From Clarkia xantiana subsp. parviflora (Eukaryota > Streptophyta > Magnoliopsida > Myrtales > Onagraceae), in assembly GCA_036873135.1 (NCBI GenBank), contig JAPTYO010000015.1, positions 4,734,839 to 4,798,838 of the forward strand: a DNA stretch of 64,000 nucleotides, read 5' to 3'. A program made the translations under genes and the position numbers. The notes beneath the pieces were generated by a model. That model did not search any database, was not told where the DNA came from, and saw only the letters and a list, made by a program, of their open reading frames with translations. This document shows positions 9,752 to 21,631 of the stretch, one piece after another. Position 1 is the stretch's first letter, and each line of letters opens with the position of its first letter.

Positions 9752-10856
9752 TGACAAAATTCATACATTCTCCTCGATTTCCTACTCTCTCGAGATTAAT
9801 TCAATTTGCTCCTTCTGAATTACAGAACTGAGAAGAGGAAGGAGGGTAAACATGGATGGGGTGCCCCGGATAATAAGGATTGGATGATCGAGCCGTCCTT
9901 AATTGCTTGAACTTTTCTTTTCTTTTCAGTATTGAATACTCTTGGATTATAAGTTTCCTCATGAAAAACAAACCTTATATTTGGGCATGTAATAAATGCT
10001 TGAACCGAGTGTTGATTTCCCTTTGCCTTAAAGTCGCTTGATCTTATAATTACTATTCAATGCCTTGCTGATCTGAGTGTGATAAATTTAAATCTTCCTT
10101 ATTTGTTAGTACTCCATTAAATTAATTAAATCGTAATGATGATCACGTGCGAAAACCGATTAAATTAAATTTTGGAAACGAAACGATTTCACCATGGGTA
10201 ATAGCTGGTGATACTAGCGCCACATGCATGTTCCACGATAGATGGGACACATCGATTCAAAGTATAAGACCCATTTCTGGATTTACTCATTGATTTCTCA
10301 TAAATCGAGAAGAAGTATGCTTCAAAAGCTACCACGATCTCGTAAAGAATCAATTAATGCAAAATGTGAAAACCTAATGCACATTTCGAATGTGGACGAA
10401 ACCTCTGAAAATGAGTATGCAATGAAAAGGATATTTTCTGTCAAGGACTACCCTATCATACGCCTCTAACGAAAAGATTGGCAGAGCATTCTTTATAAAT
10501 CATACACTTAAAGGACATGGTCCGAAACATGATGTGTTTAGTTTAACTTTCGATCTCCTTCTAGGAGATATGATGTTGACTTCCACTCATATTGAACCTT
10601 TCTCCTACAAAATCGGTTAACACGACACCATGAGAGCTATTAAATGGTAACGAGAGGGATCTTACCAATATGCAAACTTTTGGTTGCACAACAAACATAT
10701 ACAACCAAAATGTCGAAGCAAGGTTGGAACCTAGAGTAAAAAAAAGTATACTTAAAAGATACTACAAATGCTCTATGGTATACATATTTGTAATATCTTG
10801 GGTTAATGGCGGCGTTGTCGAACATGAGACGTTACGTTACTTGAGGACAGATTCCA
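9752..10856 (+). pseudogene. C1 remnant of protease and integrase
   Basis: Mostly decayed. 9752-10180 shows nothing recognisable. Around 10242-10470 and 10640-10860 there are fragments corresponding to the integrase core and to the linker before RT, for example GGVVEHET near 10812, which aligns with GGVVEHESIDVTF in C2. A large internal deletion has removed most of the integrase. Confidence 0.5.
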
Positions 10857-12155
10857 TTGCTTTATAACATTAATGTAATTGAAGTCTTGACTGAACAAGA
10901 GCAAAGTGTCGACAATCAGGTCCCACTTGTTCCGAGTGGGAGATTTGAGGCAGCAACGCCAGTGAACGAAATGGTCAATGAGAATGGAGACATTTTCATA
11001 GTAAATCCTGTAGGAGGAGTCAATCAGACCACTCAGATCACTGTTGTTGCAGGAGCGAATCTAGTCAATCCTAATAATCTGATTGTTGAATCGTTGGATG
11101 AAAATCAAATAATTCCTCGACTACCTACTGGTAACAGTGGGAGTGGCACTACCAACTTGTTTCTTGGTTCTATTAACCGTGGAATTTATCTCGGAGATAG
11201 AATCCCGAGACAAAGAGGTCGTCCAAGAAAAGTTGTTGGTGAAGGTTCAAGTACTGCTCTTGTGCCCAGTGGAAGTGTTGTTCCGATAACGAGCATTATT
11301 CCTAGTGGGAGCGATGTTCAAGCTCAAGATGGGATTAACGAGCCTAGACGTAGTCAAAGACATCGAACTTCTCCCAAGAGATATCCCAACGAAAAGGGTG
11401 AGTTATTCACTCTTACTTCGGTTGATTAACCAGTAACGGTTAAACAAGATTTGGAAGGACCTCAAGCGAAGGAAAAGAGGAAAGTAATGGAGGAAGAGAT
11501 CGCCTCTATGAAAGCCAATTCGGTATGGTGTTTGGTTGATTTACCTGCTAACCGCAGGGCCATAGGGCCAAAGTGGGTTCTGAAATTGAAACTCACTGCT
11601 AATGGGATGTAGAGCGGTACAAAGCTCGAATCGTTGCGAAAGGATATACCCAAATTCACGGAGTGGACTTTGATGAGACGTACTCACTGATTGTGCGTTA
11701 CACCACAGTCGGGGCCATTTCGGCCTTGGTCGCATCCCTCGATTTAAAGCTGCACCAAATGGATGTTAAGACTGCATTCCTCCACGGAAACCTAGAGGAA
11801 GAGATCTATATGGAGCAACCAGAGGGTTTCATTACGCCTGGTAACGAATGTAAAGTTTATAAACTCCAAAGATCGATCTACGGTCTTAAACAATCGTCCC
11901 GGCAATGGTACTGCAGGTTCCACGAGGAAATAGTTGGAAACAGATTCAGTGAATCTTCAATAGGATCCATGCTTTTACACAAAGACCTCTGAGTCGAAGT
12001 ACGTCATCCTTACAGTATATGTGGATGGTATACCGCCTGTCGCAAACGATGTGAGTTACTTGAACGAATCAAAGTCCTGGTTGTTATCTGTATTCGAGAT
12101 GACGGACATGGGAGAAGCAACGTACATCCTAGGTATTAAGATTGCTAGGGTTCAG
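10857..12155 (+). pseudogene. C1 reverse transcriptase remnant
   Basis: Begins with the hydrophilic linker between integrase and RT (10857-11429, ending in a TAA), then the RVT_2-type RT. Visible motifs are EGPQAKEKRKVMEEEIASMK (a stop precedes it), DLKLHQMDVKTAFLHGNLEEE with the first catalytic Asp, QRSIYGLKQSSRQWYCRF, and TVYVDGIPPVANDVS where YVDG stands in place of the usual YVDD. Several frameshifts and a deletion just before the RNase H make it inactive. Confidence 0.85.
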
Positions 12156-12615
12156 TGATGCCGACCACGGTGGCGATCTGGATGATCATAAGTCCATCTC
12201 AGGAGGAGTATTTCTCCTTGCTAATGAAGCGATTTCATGGATGAGCAAGAAGCAAACTTGTGTCACACTGTCTACGATGGAATCTGAATTCCTTACCCTC
12301 TCTAATAATGCACAGGAAGCAGTTTGGCTTAAAAGACTCTTAATTGCATTGTTTGGTGTCGAGGGCGGGAGTAAGCCTGTAAAGGTATACTCTGACAGTT
12401 AAGCAACGATTGTAGTAGTTAAGAATCCTAAGTACCATAACAGGACAAAACACAATGATGTGAAATATAATTATGCTAATAGTGTGTTTGAAGACAAATA
12501 GAATAATTTAGAATACTTGTCCTATGAAAGTATGGTGGCGGACCCATTGACTAAACCCTTACGCAGGGATGTTTTCGAAAAGCACGTCAAAATGCTTGGA
12601 CTGAGTATGGTTTAA
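12142..12615 (+). pseudogene. C1 RNase H remnant
   Basis: Copia RNase H: GFSDADHGGDLDDHKSISGG, then MSKKQTCVTLSTMESEF, and KVYSDS followed by TAA where CDN is normal. After a frame break the tail continues (ADPLTKPLRRDVFEKHVKML), the typical end of copia pol, to a TAA near 12615. Parts are missing between RT and RNase H. Confidence 0.85.
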
Positions 12616-12789
12616 GAGGCTTGTATTGTGATGATAACATTTTGAGATTTAATGTAATATTTGAATTAAAAGTAATTTCAATTTGAGTTTATGCTTTAGC
12701 GACGTCATAATGTTTAAATTACATTGGATTTTACGGTATATAAACTAGTCGTAGGAGAAAGACAATCCTCCCAAATAAAACATGTCGAA

Positions 12790-13724
12790 TGTTGGCCAAG
12801 CCTCGTCACACAGGCTCGGTCGTCTTGACGGAGACGGGAAACCTCTGCCATGTCAAGAATGGCTAAGAACCATGGTGGTTCCGAAAGATAAACCTGGTTA
12901 AGCAAAACGATCGTTTGTTTCGGGGTAACACGACATGATCTAAGTTTTGCGTATCGCCAACCACATTCTAAGCCAGAAGACAAGTCTGCGATAGCATATG
13001 ACATTTCCCACTCATGACAATACGTAAGTTCATGTTATGCTATCGACGCGCGCTTCACACTGCGCGTTCCATGTTCGACCTCGAGGCCAGGCTCGGTTGT
13101 GCTAGGCAGAATCCACCAGATTCGGATGGGCGCAAACTTGTTCACCTTGAGCGTGTGACTGATCCTCGATGCTATATGAGGAAGCATCTGAAGTATCCTT
13201 ACGGACTCAGAACTCATATCTAAGGTCAAGCTCAATGTTCGCTTCCCGTTCATGGCGTACGAGCGCAGTGCTGAACAAAAAGGCCGAGTGACCACATCTT
13301 TGGAAACCTGTTGAGTTTGACTAAGGATATGAGCGATGGGGACGGTCATGTACACCTGTAATTCACCGTCTCTTGAATTCAATAGGTGGCCACCAACCTG
13401 ATAATTAGTTGAAAGGTTGTGAATACTTGTACGGATGCCTCGGAGAAGTGTTCCTATGTGGAAACTAGGCAATTGGAGAATAACAATTGACCTAGGATAC
13501 AACGCGACACAGTTTTATGACATGTTGATTAAAGATGGGGAATCAACGTCCGCGGGAGCTACAATACTCCTAACAAATGAGTAGCACGATGCCTGTTGTG
13601 TCCGTCGGTCGCACGACAAACCTCATATGAACTATCCCGAAGCAGGGCTAGATCAAAGAACAAATGTTGATGTGCTGGTCAACAACATATTAACAGGCAC
13701 CCTCCCATTTCGGCGAGTGGAGGC
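12790..13724. repeat. Right arm of the large inverted repeat (C1 3' untranslated region)
   Basis: Noncoding region between C1's pol and its 3' LTR, a diverged reverse complement of 6835-7720. It ends in GGCGAGTGGAGGC, a plausible polypurine tract, directly before the LTR. No gene is supported here. Confidence 0.8.
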
Positions 13725-14065
13725 TGTTAGCATTTGAGGATTGGGCCACCGTAATTAGGAGCCCATTAATATGAGTATGATACCTAAGATAATTGGGTAA
13801 TGTCACATTAGGGATTTTGGTCTGGGCCTAAAATCCCAATTGACATGAGAGGCCCAAAATTGGGCATCCTTTACTCTATGGCCGACCGAATATTATAGGA
13901 GCGCAAGGTGGACTTTTGTCAACTTTCCTCCTCTTATAAATAGGAAGTTATATGGTTTAATATAAGGCTAATCACTTAATCACTTTTGTGGTAAGAAAAA
14001 ATAAGAATTCCTTCCTCCCTATAGTGTTTCGGCCGAACCCACCAAGTGTTAAAGGAGGTTCCAAA
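13725..14065 (+). repeat. C1 3' LTR, truncated
   Basis: Starts TGTTAGCATTTGAGG and follows the family LTR for about 340 bp, including a TATA-like TTATAAATAGGAAG near 13936. It stops where the C2 LTR begins, so the R-U5 part is missing. Confidence 0.85.
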
Positions 14066-14665
14066 TGTAAGCATATGGTGATGGGCGCCGTAATTGGTAG
14101 CACATAATATGTATAGTTTACCTAAGAAAATTAGGTACATGTAACATTAGTGGAATTGGGCTAGACTCAAATCTCAATTGACATGAGAGGCCCAAAATTG
14201 GGCATCCCTATGTATAGTGGCCGGCCGAAATATTGGAGTGGGCAAAGTGGACTTTTGTCCACTTTGCTCCTCCTATAAATACATGGTGTTAGGGAATTTT
14301 TAGGGTTAATCAGTATTTCCTCATTAGAGTGTTTTAGAGAGAAAAACTCTCCACCCCACACAAGGGTTTTGGCCAAACCTATCCACCACCAAAGGGCGTG
14401 CCAATTTGCTTTCTAGCAAACACTCCAGAGATCTGTCCCCTGCCAAGAATCGATTAGAGGCTTTGCTGTTGAGAACATACCGCGTAGGGCTAGCTTAACC
14501 AGAATCTCTACGGGTGCCGACCAGAGGATCGTGAACTCCCTACATGAAGGATCTTGGGACTACGGACAACGTTTGAGGTATGTGTGAATCTTCCGCTGCG
14601 TAATTTCGATTACTAGCATGTAACATGAATTAGTATATGTAGTGATTACTCCCCGTAATCTAACA
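14066..14665 (+). repeat. C2 5' LTR
   Basis: A 600-bp LTR from TGTAAGCATATGG to GTAATCTAACA, directly followed by the primer site. It belongs to the same family as the LTR at 8439-9026. The 5' edge abuts the truncated C1 LTR, so C2 inserted into or recombined with it. Confidence 0.9.
14272..14280 (+). promoter_or_regulatory. TATA box of the C2 LTR promoter
   Basis: CCTATAAAT in the middle of the LTR, about 390 bp before its end. The same box recurs in related LTRs here. Confidence 0.5.
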
Positions 14666-14666
14666 G

Positions 14667-14678
14667 TGGTATCAGAGC
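14667..14678 (+). other. C2 primer-binding site
   Basis: TGGTATCAGAGC one base after the LTR, the initiator tRNA-Met primer site used by plant copia elements. Confidence 0.92.
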
Positions 14679-14679
14679 C

Positions 14680-16817
14680 TGTGTTAGGAGTTCATGATTT
14701 TGATAAATTGGTGTTCTTGGAATTTTAGACCTTGGACCGAAAATTTTAAATGAAAAGTTTTAAAAATTTTAAATTTTCAAGTTATAGGGTGGTCCAAAAT
14801 TTTTCATGATGTTCTTAAGAAATTTGATGTTCATGATCTTCAAGAAAAAGATGATATTTATCAAAATCAAACATTGGATTGTAGATTTTATTAAAATTTT
14901 AACACTTGTTCCCAAATGTATTTGTGCCGAAAATTTTAGTAAATTTACAAGGTAGAATTTTTAATTTCTTGGTCTCCAGGCAAAAAAATTTCGGCCATAT
15001 TATTAAAATTATATTGTTTACCATATTTTAATTTTTAATCAAGGTAACAATATATCTATAATTGGCAACATTATGATAGATTCAATAGGGTTATAACTAT
15101 CAATATATCTAAATATTTAATAGGGTTAAAGATATTATTGATAGATTTAGTTACCTAAAAGATTGAGAAAGTATATTGTCAGTATATTTGCAACCCTATT
15201 TAAAATATTGACAATAAATATAATATATATTTTATATGTTAGCCGATTTTTACATATATATATATTGTTGATTGATTTAATCTTAAAGATAGAATCTTGG
15301 AAATAAATATATATATGTTTGTAGTTGGCCGAAATATATATTTATATTATTAATATTGGAAATTATTTTATATAATTAATGTTACTTGGTGGCTAAGCTA
15401 AATATTTTAATAGACTTTAAAAAACCCTACTTAGGCCACAAGTAAACATTTCGGCCCAAACTTTCATATTTTAATTATTGGGCTGGTCCAATGTGTCAAA
15501 CCAGGACGAATTAAAAACGAACCAAATTTTCTCTATCGGTTCGACCTAGTTGGGTCGGGTCGGACCGAGGTAACTAAGTGGATCTAACCAAACCGGTTTT
15601 TGTGTGTTGAACCGAACCGAACCCTATTTTTAATTTTGGGACCGAACTGGATTTTAAGATTAAAACCGGATCGAACCGAATCGGATTTTAAACCGGACCA
15701 AACCAAACCGTATTTTTCCGAACCGGACCCGAACCAGATTTTAATGGACCGAACTGGACCGGACCAAACCGGACCGATATTGACTGAACCGAAATGACTT
15801 TCAAAACCGAATTAAGGTTAATTAAATAAAATAGGGTGGTCAAGTTTTAAAATCCAAATGTTTTGAACTTAAAATGGCCTACACAGTGCTCAAGGGTTTT
15901 ATGTTATTTACATAACGGTAAAACATTTATGCCTTGTTTCGATTTTGGGGATGGATCTCGAAGATACATGTTTTTGGGACTGGATTAATTAGAGGGCTAA
16001 ATTGTAATTATTTATTATTCAATATATATTTGTGCATGATTAGAAATGATGTCTTGACCAAGTAAAGCTAGTTGGATATTGCATGTTGTGGGTGGAGTCC
16101 CGGTTAAATATATGGTATGCGCACTAGGATAGACATGTTGTGATGGTTGAGAAAGCCTAGGATTCATGTCTAATAAGTTGCGTGATTGAATATAAGCATG
16201 AATTGCAAATCATCCCCTAATGTTTAAAATTATTTTAAAATCGAAAAGCAGTCGCCAAATATGTATGATTGTTGTGGAATTTTCATGTTTGACACGTATG
16301 CTAGAATGTTGAGGATGTAGTTGCATTTGACAATTTACTTGGAAGTAGAATTATGTATGCAAGCATGAGTTCCTTGGAACATTAGACGCATGACGCGTAA
16401 GCATGATTGTGGTTTGAATGATGAATGTTACTTGCGTATGATAATTTACATGGATAGTAGAATTATATATGCATGAGTGAATTCATTGAAATATTTTTTT
16501 TCCAAAATAAAAAGGGCCTTGGGAAAGCCAAGATCGGGTATGCTTGCTTTAAAATTCCCGTTCCGGTAATTTTCGATTAAAACTATTTTTTAAAAGACTG
16601 ATCTATTGGATTGAAAACGACGGTAATGTGAACTCTTTCACAGTCATCTTCTATTGGTTTACTGGTGGTCGGTTGGTTTAGATGACTGAGGAATCATTAT
16701 TTGTCGGATTCAATCTTAATAGATATCTGATGTATGCAATTCTTTCTCAAAATGTTATTGTCTCCCTGATTATGGTATTATCATCGACGTGTTTAGTTGT
16801 AAAGAATTACAACATAG
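14680..16817 (+). other. C2 long untranslated leader, no gene seen
   Basis: A 2.1-kb AT-rich region between primer site and gag start. It has no supported reading frame. It contains the GGTTCGG/GGACCGAACC degenerate repeat block at 15500-15815. The same layout of primer site plus long AT-rich leader is seen in the minus-strand relative at 7720-8438. Confidence 0.7.
15500..15815. repeat. Degenerate repeats of GGTTCGG / CCGAACC type
   Basis: A short-period degenerate repeat built from AACCGAACCGGA-like words in both orientations. A similar composition occurs inside the hAT-like element at 55712-56214 and at 61265-61440, so these may be related non-autonomous DNA elements. I found no clear terminal inverted repeats here. 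Confidence 0.5.
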
Positions 16818-17726
16818 ATGGCATCATCTTGTGCTAATGAGCTTTTGATTGAGACGAACTACGACTAGTGGAGCAAGCGCGTCAATGCACTGTTGGAGGA
16901 TAATGGCCTGGTAGGCCACATTCAGAAGTCCATGAGTTTCCCAGATGCCGTTCTCACCAAGGACCTGGCGTATGCCCATTTCCAATGGGAGCAAGATGAC
17001 AAGAAAGCAAAGGAGATATTGTTGTCTGAGATGTCTCGGGAATTCCATGATGAGCATAAGGATGTTCCAATTACAATGGACATTTGGGATGCCCTATTCC
17101 TGAAATATGGAAACGGCATGGCAGCAATCCTACACCCACTTATACCAATTACGGAAGAAAGCTTAAACAGCTACAGCAAAAGTGTACTTGAAAAAGTATA
17201 CGATTTCCTTGGCATGCTGAAACCACTGGAGGAAGAAGGTCAGGTGGGTGAATGGGATAAAATTCAAGCCATCATCGGGATCCTCTCGAAGTCTTGGAGA
17301 GCAGCCAAGGCTTTACTGACAGCCAGTGGTTCTATGTTGGATCTTGCATCAGTACTGAAATTCATCGAGATGGAACAAGCTCGACTGAAAGCAATAACGG
17401 GCCAAGCTGGGCTAGGAAAGAGAAAGAGGATGAACAAAGGAAAGAAACAACAGGCAGTCAACGGTAAAATGTCGATAAAGCCTAAACTAGGCAATCTCCG
17501 ATTGAAATCAGAGATAGTCCGCGGGAATTCCAGTCCACGCCGAATAGGCGAAGGTACATGGTCCAGCAAAACGCATCCTGAAAAGGTATGCGAGGTTGGT
17601 TGTGTAATGGAAGCTCTAGTTTCCACAACTGTCATGTTAACTGACTCAAATTCTTCTTGGATTCTCGACTCAGGTGCGACGGACCACATAGCCAACAACA
17701 AAGGATTGTTTGCCAAGTTTAGATGA
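16818..17726 (+). pseudogene. C2 gag and protease
   Basis: The Gag ATG is at 16818 (MASSCANELLIETNYD), followed by an in-frame TAG at 16866-16868 and continuing as WSKRVNALLEDNGLVG. The UBN2-type Gag domain runs through KEILLSEMSREFHDEH and YDFLGMLKPLEEEG; a basic segment KRKRMNKGKKQQ follows. The copia protease starts with WILDSGATDHIANN, which contains the catalytic DSG. The frame ends at 17726 and continues shifted or interrupted to the GAG-pre-integrase region. Without the TAG this would be the Gag-PR part of one polyprotein. Confidence 0.88.
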
Positions 17727-17807
17727 TTGCCAAAGGATTCCAAGAGGATATACATCGACGACAACTCACAAGTTGAAGTCATTGGAGTAGAGAACTATAA
17801 ATAGTTT

Positions 17808-18575
17808 ATGAACAATGGTAGGACTATGCTACTTGAAAATGTCCTTTTTGATCCTAGAATCCGTAGAAATGTTGTTTCCGTTTCCGCTCTTATGAATAAT
17901 AATTACATTTTGTCATTTGAGAAGAACTTTGTTCGTATCAATAAAGGCAATGTCTTCTTTGGGCATGCCTATTCCTCTTATGGTCTCTTTATCATGGATT
18001 TGAATGGAAGCGTAGATTCGAATAGAATGTATGCATTATCCTCCAGCGAAGCAGAGACTGACGCAGCCGGATGGCATGCGAGGTTGGGACATATAAGCTA
18101 CAATAGGGTCCATTCATTAGCTCGAAGAGAGCTTTTGCCTGGAACCACCAATGTAATTAAACACAGTTGCCATGATTGTTGGCTAGAAAGTCCACCCGCA
18201 AATCGCTTAGAGAAGCTCATTTACTCCGACGTCTGTAGACCAATGAGTGTAACCGCTAGGTATGGGAAACGATACTTCGTAACTTTCATTGACGAAAATA
18301 CCCGTTATGGGTTTACTCATTTGATTTCTCGTAAATATGAGGCAATAGATTGCTTTAGAAACTTTCTAAACCTCGTAGAGAATCAACGGGAGCGAAAGGT
18401 GAAAACCTTACGCACTGATAGAGGTGGAAAATATCTCTCGAATGAGTTTGACAAGTTGTGCAAAGAAAGAGGGATAACCCGTCAAACGATAATCCCCAAA
18501 ACACCACAGCAAAATGGTGTGGCTGAACGTCGTAATCGAACACTCCTTGACATGGTCAGAACCAAGATGACGTAG
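17808..18575 (+). pseudogene. C2 GAG-pre-integrase and integrase core
   Basis: Reads LLENVLFDPRIRRNVVSVS and then WHARLGHISYNRVHSL, the GAG-pre-integrase domain with its zinc-binding H and C residues. The integrase core follows: LIYSDVCRPM (first D), TLRTDRGGKYLSNEF (second D) and PQQNGVAERRNRTLLDM (E). A TAG at 18573-18575 stops the frame just after the catalytic E. The copia gene order PR-INT-RT is preserved. Confidence 0.9.
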
Positions 18576-18611
18576 ACACAATTACCTATCTCCTATTGGA
18601 GTGATGCGTTA

Positions 18612-19593
18612 TTGACCGCCACTCATGTAGCAAACCTTGTCCCAACCAAAGCGGTAGACACAACGCCTTATGAGCTGTGGTATGGAAGAGAATTAGATCT
18701 CACCAAATTGCGACCTTGGGGTTGCGCTGCCTATACACATACGACTGAAAGCCGTTTCGGCAAGTTAGGACCCAGAGGACTAAAGAGTATGTTTATAATG
18801 TATTCAGAGAACTCTAAGGGTTATGTATTCGTGTCAGCTCAAGAAACTGGTGGCGTGGTCGAACATGAATCCATAGACGTAACTTTCCTTGAGGAAGAAT
18901 TCCCAACGCTTGGCGAGATTAAAACAAATGAGATATTGACTGAATTAGTGCAGGATAACATAGATGATCAGGTCCCACTTACTTCGAGTGGGGGATTTGA
19001 ACCGGCAACGCAAGTGAATGACATGGTTATTGATAATGGAAACATTTTCATTGTAAATCCAGTGGAAGGACCAAACCCTGCCACACAAATCACTGTTGCA
19101 GCAGAGACGAATCAAGTTGAACCTGATAACCATATAACCGAACCAACACCACAACCACCAATACTACCCATTGTTTCCGGTGGGAGTACTCGAAACAACT
19201 TGGTTCCAGGTCCTAGTGATCAAGGAATTTATCTCAGGAATAGGATGCGAGACCAAGAAGCCGTCCGAGGAAGGTTGTAGGTCAAGGTTCAAGCACTGCC
19301 CTTTTTCCCAATCGGAGTGATGCTCCGATAAGAAGCATTGTTTCGAGTGGGAGTAGCGTTCAAAGTCAAGATGAGGGCATCGAGCCTAGACGTAGTTAAA
19401 GGCATCGAAATTCTCATAGGAAGTATCCCATCGAGAGAGGAGAAATCTTCACTCTAACATCTGTTGACGAACCAGTAACGGTTCACAAAGCATTGGAAGG
19501 ACCTCAAGCAAAGGAATGGAAGAATGCAATGGAGGAAGAGATCTCATCAATGAAAGCCAATTCGGTATGGTCTTTAGTTGATTTACCTACTAA
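18612..19593 (+). pseudogene. C2 integrase C-terminus and RT N-terminus
   Basis: Continues the polyprotein as NLVPTKAVDTTPYELWYGRE, then LRPWGCAAYTH and GGVVEHESIDVTFLEEEFP, then a hydrophilic linker to 19280. Beyond a frame break, fragments up to 19593 give the start of RT (EGPQAKEWKNAMEEEISSMK, then SVWSLVDLPT). The sequence is cut there by the T2 LTR, so no catalytic RT motif is present. Confidence 0.87.
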
Positions 19594-20187
19594 TGGGTTT
19601 CGATATAGCCGTTAGGCCCATTAACGACGAGTAAACGATGAAGTAGGCCCACCAGGCTCCAAAAGAGGCTTAGAGGACCAATATGAGGGGTCCCAATGAT
19701 ATGCCTTTAAGTACGCTCCCGATGATATGCCTTTAAGTAGGCCCCGATGTTGAATCCCTGATGACGATTGGCCCCGAGCGGTGACCAAAGGAGATAACTC
19801 TGGATTCCCCGACATCCATCGGGACTTGCCACCAGAGGATGAGGCCGAGAAACACGCCCACTATCAGCATTGTGGGGAAGTGGCCTGAAAAGACGTAATG
19901 TGGGCAAGTGGCCGAGATAAATGGAACGTGGGCTAGCTGCCCCCGGCAGTTATCGCAACATGTAACTGGGGTAACTCCTCCCCTATATAAAGATAGGAAT
20001 TACCTCAGGATTGACACATTCACATACTCATATACACTCATACTTGCCTACATCGAGATACTCATTTAAGCATCGGAGAGAGATTTTGGGTCACCGCCCA
20101 GTCTATCCCCTTCTTGCAGGATTACTTGGAGCAAAGGAGTTCGGAGTTCCGTCAAGAACGTGCCGGAGTTCCAACCGTGATCCAACA
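19594..20187 (+). repeat. T2 5' LTR
   Basis: A 594-bp LTR from TGGGTTTCGATATAGCC to GTGATCCAACA. Both termini match T1's LTR. A TATA box lies at 19982-19991. Confidence 0.92.
19982..19991 (+). promoter_or_regulatory. TATA box of the T2 LTR promoter
   Basis: CCTATATAAA, about 200 bp before the LTR end and equivalent in position to the T1 box. Confidence 0.5.
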
Positions 20188-20206
20188 TCGGCGCCGTCTG
20201 TGGGAA
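20188..20206 (+). other. T2 primer-binding site
   Basis: TCGGCGCCGTCTGTGGGAA directly after the LTR, one base different from T1's site. Confidence 0.75.
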
Positions 20207-20242
20207 TCGTAACAAAAAGCAAAGATAGCTTCTACCCGATCA

Positions 20243-21631
20243 ATGGCTGGCAAGCAAAAGAAGAAACAAGGGCAATCCGGCGGTTCCTGCTATCCTGCTG
20301 GAACTCTGAATTCAGGGCTGCCAGAGCACAGTGTTGATCGGGATGATCCTCCCCCTGCTGGTTCCCAAACAGGGGGGCATCATGACGATCACGAGGATTC
20401 CGTTCGAAACTCGTTGGAGGACAGGGAAGAGATCCCGAGGAAGGACCAGGATGCTCCTACAAAGGTGGACTTGGCAAAGGCTGTGATGGATGCCATGCCG
20501 ATATTCCTGGAGACTATGGAGGCTCTCCTGGACCGAAGGGAGGCTACCAAGAAGAAGGAGGAGGAGTTGCCTCCGCCTCCGCCGAGGGAGAATCAGGACG
20601 GGCAGGAGGCCCAGCCCGAGCACCAGGACAAGGGCAAGGTGCCCGCTCAGTCGGAGCAGTTCATGATTGATGGGCCTGGACCGGTGCAGCATAGGACCAT
20701 CCCTCTTAATGGTCCTATCACCCCCGACCAGGTGGTGAAGATCGTGAACATCTGCATGGGGGACCAGAAGAAGATGATGTCGGAGCTAAGGGATCGATCC
20801 ACTCATCCCTTTGTCCCCTGATTGGTGAACACCACTGCCCCGCCAGGACTTGGTATCCCGACAATCAAGGAGTATGATGGCGAGGGAGATCCAGTTCGCC
20901 ATGTCCAGAAGCATGTTATGGCTTGTCTAGGCAGAGCCCCGGATGACGATAAAGTGTGCGTTCTTTTCCCGGCCACACTTGGTGAGAGGGCCCTGACAAG
21001 GTTCTTCAGCCTTCCTCCAGGGTGTATCTCTACCTGGACTCAGATGCATGATCGTTTCATCCAGCAGTACCAGGGCCGTCGGCGTCTCCTGAAAAGCGCG
21101 AGGTCCCTGGCTGAGGTGGTACAGAGGCCCGATGAGTCGCTGGCGCATTATTACCAGAGGTACACCGCCAGCGTGGCCGAGATTGAGGAGGAGATGTCGG
21201 AGGGAGACACCATCGGCACCTTCATTCAGAACCTGACAGCACCTTATGGTTCCGACCTGATGCACAGCGTGGCTGAGAAGGCTGTGTGGAACATACAGGC
21301 GCTGCAGAAGAGGGTGAAGCATAAAATCGACGTACAGGAGTCGAAGATAGCTGCCGGAGAGCTCGACCCTCTGAAATCGAACAAGGGGAAGCAGTCGTTC
21401 AAGCCCTCGGACGATCGCAGGAGGAAAGATAAACCCGAGAGCAGTCGGGGTCGAGGCCGTCCCGATCGGAGGGAAGAAAAGCGTCCCTCGAAGTCGGACA
21501 AACGGGAGGACCGTTAAACTCCTCTCATTTGTTCCATGGGTGCTGTGTTGGCAGTGATGGATCGATAGGGTATCACCAGGTACCCCCCCGAAGAAGGATG
21601 GAGAGTTCATGGGAGCCCGCACCGATCGTTA
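20243..21631 (+). pseudogene. T2 gag
   Basis: Start at 20243 (MAGKQKKKQG), 55 bp after the LTR. The low-complexity N-terminus and the Gag core (EYDGEGDPVRHVQKHVMACL, LPPGCISTWTQMHDRF, DESLAHYYQRYTASVAEIE) are intact in sequence. The frame is interrupted by TGA at 20819-20821 (CGA in T1 and T4), TAA at 21515-21517, TAG at 21566-21568 (CAG in T1) and a frameshift near 21590. A basic, serine-rich linker precedes the zinc knuckle. Confidence 0.9.

Larger units (their letters stand above)
9027..14065 (+). mobile_element. C1: decayed Ty1/copia retrotransposon, 5' end missing
   Basis: Plus-strand copia remnant: gag with a zinc knuckle, little recognisable protease or integrase, RT and RNase H fragments, a 1.1-kb 3' untranslated region, and a 3' LTR truncated at 14065 by the C2 LTR. 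Its 5' LTR and gag start are displaced by the insertion ending at 9026 and probably lie left of the window. Many stops and deletions show an old insertion. Confidence 0.85.
14066..19593 (+). mobile_element. C2: Ty1/copia retrotransposon, 3' part missing
   Basis: Plus-strand copia element with complete 5' LTR, primer site, a 2.1-kb AT-rich leader, gag-protease, integrase and the first residues of RT. It is interrupted at 19593/19594 by the 5' LTR of T2. The rest of RT, the RNase H and the 3' LTR are not in the window. It is better preserved than C1 but has in-frame stops (16866-16868, near 17726, 17801-17803, 18573-18575). Confidence 0.9.
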